From: Dichotomicrobium sp046543175
GTDB taxonomy: Bacteria; Pseudomonadota; Alphaproteobacteria; Rhizobiales; Rhodomicrobiaceae
Reading direction: 5' to 3'
Length of the DNA: 11,234 bases
Assembly (NCBI GenBank): GCA_046543175.1
Contig: JBKGZY010000078.1
Coordinates: forward strand, 1-11,234
Positions within the stretch are counted from its first letter, which is position 1. Every line of letters starts with the position of its first letter. A program made the position numbers and the translations under genes. Shown piece after piece: positions 7,937-11,234 of this stretch. The notes under the pieces are model-generated. The model ran no database searches. It saw only the letters and a program-made list of their open reading frames with translations, and had not been told where the DNA came from.

Positions 7937-8135
7937 GGCACTCCCGGCGTTTGCTGATGAGCTTGGAGCGGCCGCCTGAATAACCTGGCGCCTGTTTAAC
8001 GTATGCTTGTTGTAACATGCCCCGCCTGCACATTCAGCGGCAAATTAAAAAACCTCCATCGGTCGCCGGGACGGGTGCTCGCCTGAAATGCTGTGAAGAA
8101 GCGGACAGCCGCGCCGAAGACGCGCCCGCCCGTTA
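7937..8135. other. Non-coding gap between cytochrome gene and yej operon
   Basis: There is no gene here. It carries the 3' end of the cytochrome transcript and should carry the yej promoter, both on the minus strand. I see an A/T-rich patch at about 8042-8052 (a T6 run on the minus strand) but no convincing stem before it, and no -35/-10 pair good enough to name. A weak UUCG-loop stem lies at 8110-8124 just past the cytochrome stop. Confidence 0.5.
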
Positions 8136-9398
8136 CTACTGTGCCGTGTCGGCCCCGAGGCGGGCCGCGCGCGTTTCCGACTGGCCGCCATCCGCTTTAG
8201 CGGCGTCCTTCTCGCTGCCCGCCTGTCCGGTGTCGCGCTCGGCGCCGGGAAGCGGCGGAGCTTCGCCCAGCGAGGCCAGATAGGCGATGATATCGGCGCG
8301 CTTGGCATCGTCCTTTACGCCGGCGAAGGTCATCTTGTTTCCGGGGACGCAATCTTTCGGGTTCTCAAGGTAGCAGTTGAGCTTCTCGTACGTCCATTCG
8401 CCGCCATATTGCTTGAGGGCGTCGGAATAGTTGAAGTCTTCGGCGGACGCGACCTCTTGTCCGACAATACCGTAGAGATTCGGTCCGACCCGGTTCGGCC
8501 CGCCTTCCTCGAAGGTGTGGCAGGCGGCGCAGACGCGCACGCCATTCTCGCCGGCGGAGGCGTCGGCGTTCTCGAACATGGCGGCGAGTTGGTCGCCGCC
8601 GTCTTCGCCTTCGGCGGATGCGTCCTCATCGCTCTCCTGCTCCCCGGTCGATGTCGCGTCCGCGGCCGCCGTTTCGGAGGCTTCTTCAGACCGGGCGGCA
8701 TCTTCGCCCCCGTCTTGTTCGGCCGTTTCGCCGGCATCCGCCGTTTCGGAAGACTGCTCCGCCTCGGCGGCCCGCTCATCCCCCGCGGCTTCGTCGGCCT
8801 CGGCCTCGCCCGCGGCATCTCCCTCTTCGGCAGACGCCGCATCGGCCGTCTGCGACTCTTCTTCCGGTTCCGGGAATGGCGGGGTGTCGCCGAGCGACGC
8901 CAGATAGGCGATCAGGTCGGCGCGTTTGGCGGGGTCCTGAATGCCGGCATACCCCATGCTGGTGCCGGAGACGCATTCCGACGGGTTTTCCAGGAAGCAG
9001 TCCAGGCGCTCGTAAGTCCATTCACCGCCGAATTCCTCAAGCGCGCCGGAATAAGAGAAATCTTCAACCGAAGCGACCTCGCGGCCCGGCACGCCGTAAA
9101 GATTGGGGCCAACCTTGTTCGGGCCGCCTTCCTCGAAGGAGTGGCAGGCCGTGCAGGCGCGGGCGGTCCCTTCACCGGCCGAGGCCTCCGCCGCAGCCAG
9201 CCGAACCGGAAGCGGCTCGGGCTGCGTTTCGGTCTCGTCCTGGTCCGCGGTCTGCCCGCCCTCCTCGACCTCGGCGACCTGAAATTCCCCCGGCGTGCCC
9301 TGGGGATACAGGATCGAGATCGCGGTGTTTCCGCCGACGAGCACGAGCAAGCTGAGCAGGACGGCCGCAGCCAGTTTGTTGAAGGTCCATAGATCCAT
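8136..9398 (-). CDS. Membrane-anchored dihaem cytochrome c with duplicated class I domains
   Basis: A probable electron carrier tethered to the periplasmic face of the inner membrane, 420 residues. An uncleaved-looking N-terminal helix (about 8-30) resembles the anchor of CycM-type cytochromes. Haem domain 1 spans about 82-176 with CTACH (82-86) and axial Met148. An Ala/Glu/Asp linker follows (177-289). Domain 2 spans 290-384 with CAACH (290-294) and Met356, and a 36-residue charged tail ends the protein. The domains align without gaps, 66 of 95 residues identical by my count. Each has an extra Cys pair (134/142; 342/350). CycM as I know it is a single-domain protein of roughly 184 residues, so this is a doubled version. 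Divergent from kdsB/pheA, an arrangement I remember from rhizobia. GAGG lies about 10 nt before the ATG; the gene ends TAG TAA. Confidence 0.93.
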   Translation of the reverse strand: MDLWTFNKLAAAVLLSLLVLVGGNTAISILYPQGTPGEFQVAEVEEGGQTADQDETETQPEPLPVRLAAAEASAGEGTARACTACHSFEEGGPNKVGPNLYGVPGREVASVEDFSYSGALEEFGGEWTYERLDCFLENPSECVSGTSMGYAGIQDPAKRADLIAYLASLGDTPPFPEPEEESQTADAASAEEGDAAGEAEADEAAGDERAAEAEQSSETADAGETAEQDGGEDAARSEEASETAAADATSTGEQESDEDASAEGEDGGDQLAAMFENADASAGENGVRVCAACHTFEEGGPNRVGPNLYGIVGQEVASAEDFNYSDALKQYGGEWTYEKLNCYLENPKDCVPGNKMTFAGVKDDAKRADIIAYLASLGEAPPLPGAERDTGQAGSEKDAAKADGGQSETRAARLGADTAQ

Positions 9399-9479
9399 GT
9401 GTCGCGATCCTCAAATTCATACACCGAGGGACGGTACCGTAGGGGTGCCGCGTGTCGAAATCGGTTGACCGGCCAGCAT

Positions 9480-9509
9480 CATATAGCTTTTCTTGGTCGC
9501 GCTGTGCAA
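9480..9509 (-). promoter_or_regulatory. Possible promoter for the cytochrome gene
   Basis: On the minus strand TTGCAC (9504-9509) and TATATG (9480-9485) are separated by 18 bp, about 80 nt upstream of the cytochrome start. The -10 matches four of six consensus positions and the -35 only three. Alphaproteobacterial promoters often diverge from consensus, so this is a weak candidate, listed because it is the best pair in the divergent gap. Confidence 0.25.
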
Positions 9510-9512
9510 CTT

Positions 9513-9547
9513 GGATCGGCGCGGCAACGGGGCATGAGCGCCGATCC
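9513..9547 (+). promoter_or_regulatory. Perfect 10-bp inverted repeat in the kdsB leader
   Basis: GGATCGGCGC (9513-9522) is the exact reverse complement of 9538-9547, with a 15-nt loop. It lies 21 nt before the kdsB start and between the two divergent genes. It could be an operator or an RNA hairpin in the kdsB 5' leader. The loop holds an ATG (9534) that opens a 12-codon frame ending in TGA across the kdsB start. Function is unknown. Confidence 0.4.
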
Positions 9548-9568
9548 GTCAGACCAACAAAAACGAAA

Positions 9569-10345
9569 ATGACACGCTCGTTAATCATCATTCCAGCGCG
9601 GATGCAAGCCAGCCGCCTGCCGGGCAAGCCGCTCGTCGAGATCGGCGGCGAGCCGATGATCGTCCATGTCTGGCGCCGCGCCGTGGCGGCCGATGCCGGC
9701 GACGTTTTTGTCGCCACCGACGACGAAACCATTGCCGAAACGATCAAAGCTGCCGGCGGCGAGGCGGTCATGACGCGGCCGGATCATCCCAGCGGCTCCG
9801 ACAGGGTCTACGAGGCGGCGTGCAAGGTCGCCGGTGATGATCCGGCAGACATCATCGTCAATCTTCAGGGGGATTTGCCGACGCTCGATCCCGGGCTGGT
9901 GCGCGCTTGTGTCGCGCCGCTCGACGACCACGGGACGGACATCGCCACACTGGCCGCGGAGATCGACGACGCGGGCGAAGTCATCGACCCGCATGTGGTG
10001 AAGGTCATCGGCACGCCGGTCGGACACAGCCGCAGCCTGCGCGCCCTCTATTTCACGCGGGCGCCCGCCCCGGCAGGCTACGGGCCGTTCCTGCATCATA
10101 TCGGCATTTACGCCTACCGGCGGGAGGCGCTGGCGCGTTTCGTATCGCTTCCCACCTCGATGCTGGAGAAGCGTGAACGGCTGGAGCAGCTCCGGGCGCT
10201 CGAAGACGGCATGCGCATCGGCGTTCGCGTCGTGGACGGCGTGCCGCTAGGCGTCGATACACCCGCCGATCTGGAGCGCGCCCGCGCCCTGTTTGCCGCA
10301 TCACAGCGCCAGGCCGTGCAATCCCCGGTCGGCGCGCAAGGCTGA
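9569..10345 (+). CDS. kdsB: 3-deoxy-manno-octulosonate cytidylyltransferase (CMP-Kdo synthetase)
   Basis: A cytoplasmic enzyme that joins CTP and Kdo to give CMP-Kdo and pyrophosphate, supplying Kdo to the lipopolysaccharide inner core; it implies a Gram-negative outer membrane with Kdo. The 258-residue protein compares with 248 in E. coli. Visible motifs are the nucleotide-binding PARMQASRLPGKPL (9-22), VATDD (48-52), SGSDR (75-79), the metal site QGDLP (100-104, where enterobacterial KdsB has QGDEP), HHIGIYAYRREAL, EQLRALEDG and GVDTPADLERA near the end. The ATG at 9569 matches family N-termini; an in-frame ATG at 9452 would add 39 residues unlike the family. No Shine-Dalgarno is visible before the chosen start, and the ATG overlaps the stop of a short upstream frame. 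It is 8 nt upstream of pheA, so the two are probably co-transcribed. Confidence 0.95.
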   Translation: MTRSLIIIPARMQASRLPGKPLVEIGGEPMIVHVWRRAVAADAGDVFVATDDETIAETIKAAGGEAVMTRPDHPSGSDRVYEAACKVAGDDPADIIVNLQGDLPTLDPGLVRACVAPLDDHGTDIATLAAEIDDAGEVIDPHVVKVIGTPVGHSRSLRALYFTRAPAPAGYGPFLHHIGIYAYRREALARFVSLPTSMLEKRERLEQLRALEDGMRIGVRVVDGVPLGVDTPADLERARALFAASQRQAVQSPVGAQG

Positions 10346-10353
10346 TATCCGAG

Positions 10354-11234
10354 ATGAGCGAAGCCCAGATGAAAAAGCGCCGCAACCAAACGGCGCAGCC
10401 CGGCCAGCGTTCTTCCAGGGCGCGTGCCGCGAACGATCCGGGACCGGCGCCGGTGGTCAAGCCGTCAGGGAATGCCGGCGGCACGATCGTCTATCAGGGC
10501 GAGGCCGGCGCAAACTCCCACATCGCCTGCCGCGACCAGTTTCCCGAAATGGAAGCGGTGGGCTGCGCCACCTTCGAGGACACGCTGGGCGCCGTGCGCG
10601 AAGGCCGGGCGGCCTGCGCGATGATCCCGGTGGAGAACTCGGTCGCGGGGCGCGTGGCCGACGTGCATCACCTTCTCCCCGATTCCGGCCTTCAGATCAT
10701 CGGCGAGCATTTCGAGCGGATTTCGCACCAGCTTCTGGCGCTGCCCGGCGCGCGGCTTGAAGACCTGCGCACGGTCCACAGCCATATCCAGGCGCTGGGG
10801 CAGTGCCGCCAGGTCATTCAAGACCTGGGGCTGGAGCCGGTGACGCAGGCCGATACCGCCGGCTCGGCGCGCATGATCGCGCGCGACGGCGACATCACCC
10901 AGGCCGCCATTGCCTCCGCCCTCGCCGCGGAGGTCCACGGCCTCCAGATCATGCGCAGCGACATTCAGGATGCCTCGCACAACACGACGCGCTTTCTCGT
11001 GCTTGCCCGCGAGCCGATGCCGGTGCCCGCCGGAAACGGCCCGGTCATCACGAGCTTCGTGTTCCGGGTGCGCAACGTTCCCGCGGCGCTGTACAAGGCG
11101 CTGGGCGGTTTCGCCACCAACGGCGTCAACATGACCAAGCTGGAATCCTATCAGCTCGAGGGCAGCTTCTTTGCGACCATGTTCTATGCGGACATCGAAG
11201 GCCACCCGGACGAACGCCGGGTCCAGCTCGCGCT
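10354..11234 (+). CDS. pheA: Prephenate dehydratase with ACT domain, partial at right edge
   Basis: Converts prephenate to phenylpyruvate, CO2 and water in phenylalanine synthesis. 293 residues are seen before the window ends without a stop. Residues 1-43 are a basic, Pro/Ala-rich extension absent from most relatives I know. The catalytic domain then starts at TIVYQGEAGANSHIACRD (44-61) and continues with MIPVENSVAGRVADVHHLLP (90-109), HSHIQALGQCR (142-152) and the catalytic motif TTRF (211-214). The C-terminal ACT domain (from about 231), which binds phenylalanine for feedback inhibition, shows LGGFATNGVNMTKLESY (250-266), including the ESY motif. There is no chorismate mutase domain, so this is the monofunctional type. 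The ATG at 10354 follows kdsB by 8 nt with only a weak GAG ahead of it; an in-frame ATG at 10369 is an alternative. Confidence 0.95.
   Translation, partial: MSEAQMKKRRNQTAQPGQRSSRARAANDPGPAPVVKPSGNAGGTIVYQGEAGANSHIACRDQFPEMEAVGCATFEDTLGAVREGRAACAMIPVENSVAGRVADVHHLLPDSGLQIIGEHFERISHQLLALPGARLEDLRTVHSHIQALGQCRQVIQDLGLEPVTQADTAGSARMIARDGDITQAAIASALAAEVHGLQIMRSDIQDASHNTTRFLVLAREPMPVPAGNGPVITSFVFRVRNVPAALYKALGGFATNGVNMTKLESYQLEGSFFATMFYADIEGHPDERRVQLA

Noticed and set aside
8041..8124. Intrinsic terminator for the cytochrome gene
   Set aside because: The T6 run on the minus strand (8047-8052) has no stable stem just before it, and the small UUCG-loop stem (8110-8124) has a bulge and no T-run after it.
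8409..9392. Plus-strand open frames opposite the cytochrome gene (8409-9392 and 8618-9355)
   Set aside because: They mirror the repetitive acidic linker and haem domains, giving Gly/Arg- or Arg/Pro-rich translations with no family features.
9452..9568. Earlier kdsB start at 9452
   Set aside because: The added 39 residues do not resemble KdsB N-termini and would cover the candidate promoter and inverted repeat; family alignment begins at MTRSLIIIPAR.

Overview
The window is GC-rich, densely coding chromosomal DNA that reads as an alphaproteobacterium, most likely of the Hyphomicrobiales (Rhizobiales). Three things point there: the order cytochrome c / kdsB / pheA, which I remember as conserved in rhizobia and relatives; a Yej-type ABC transporter operon with two substrate-binding proteins in tandem; and a palindromic intergenic mosaic built around an AAAGTGGAAACCGGTTTTTCG core, a type I remember as common in that order. 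The very acidic exported cytochrome hints at a marine or halotolerant host, but that is weak inference.

Layout from left to right: 1-256 has no gene I can support and holds three strong inverted repeats. 257-7936 is one minus-strand operon. In transcription order it runs: YejA-family binding protein 1 (6071-7936), YejA-family binding protein 2 (4194-6074, ATGA overlap), yejB (3011-4117, after a 76-nt gap with a GC-rich hairpin), yejE (1900-3003) and yejF (257-1891, GTG start). 7937-8135 is a short non-coding stretch. 8136-9398 (minus) encodes a membrane-anchored cytochrome c with two near-identical haem domains joined by a long acidic linker. 9399-9568 is a divergent intergenic region. On the plus strand, kdsB (9569-10345) is followed 8 nt later by pheA (10354 to beyond the right edge), which encodes a prephenate dehydratase cut off in its ACT domain.

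The Yej operon encodes a complete importer: two periplasmic binding proteins, two permeases and one fused double ATPase. In E. coli this family takes up peptides and microcin C. In Agrobacterium, as I recall, the two-binding-protein version imports peptidoglycan fragments. KdsB makes CMP-Kdo for lipopolysaccharide, PheA makes phenylpyruvate for phenylalanine, and the cytochrome is probably a membrane-tethered electron carrier to a terminal oxidase.

I do not see a defence system, mobile element, CRISPR array or clearly undescribed system. The points most worth a second look are the duplicated dihaem cytochrome with its Cys pairs and acidic linker, the doubled binding protein, and several well-formed hairpins in non-coding DNA (left edge, SBP2/yejB gap, kdsB leader).
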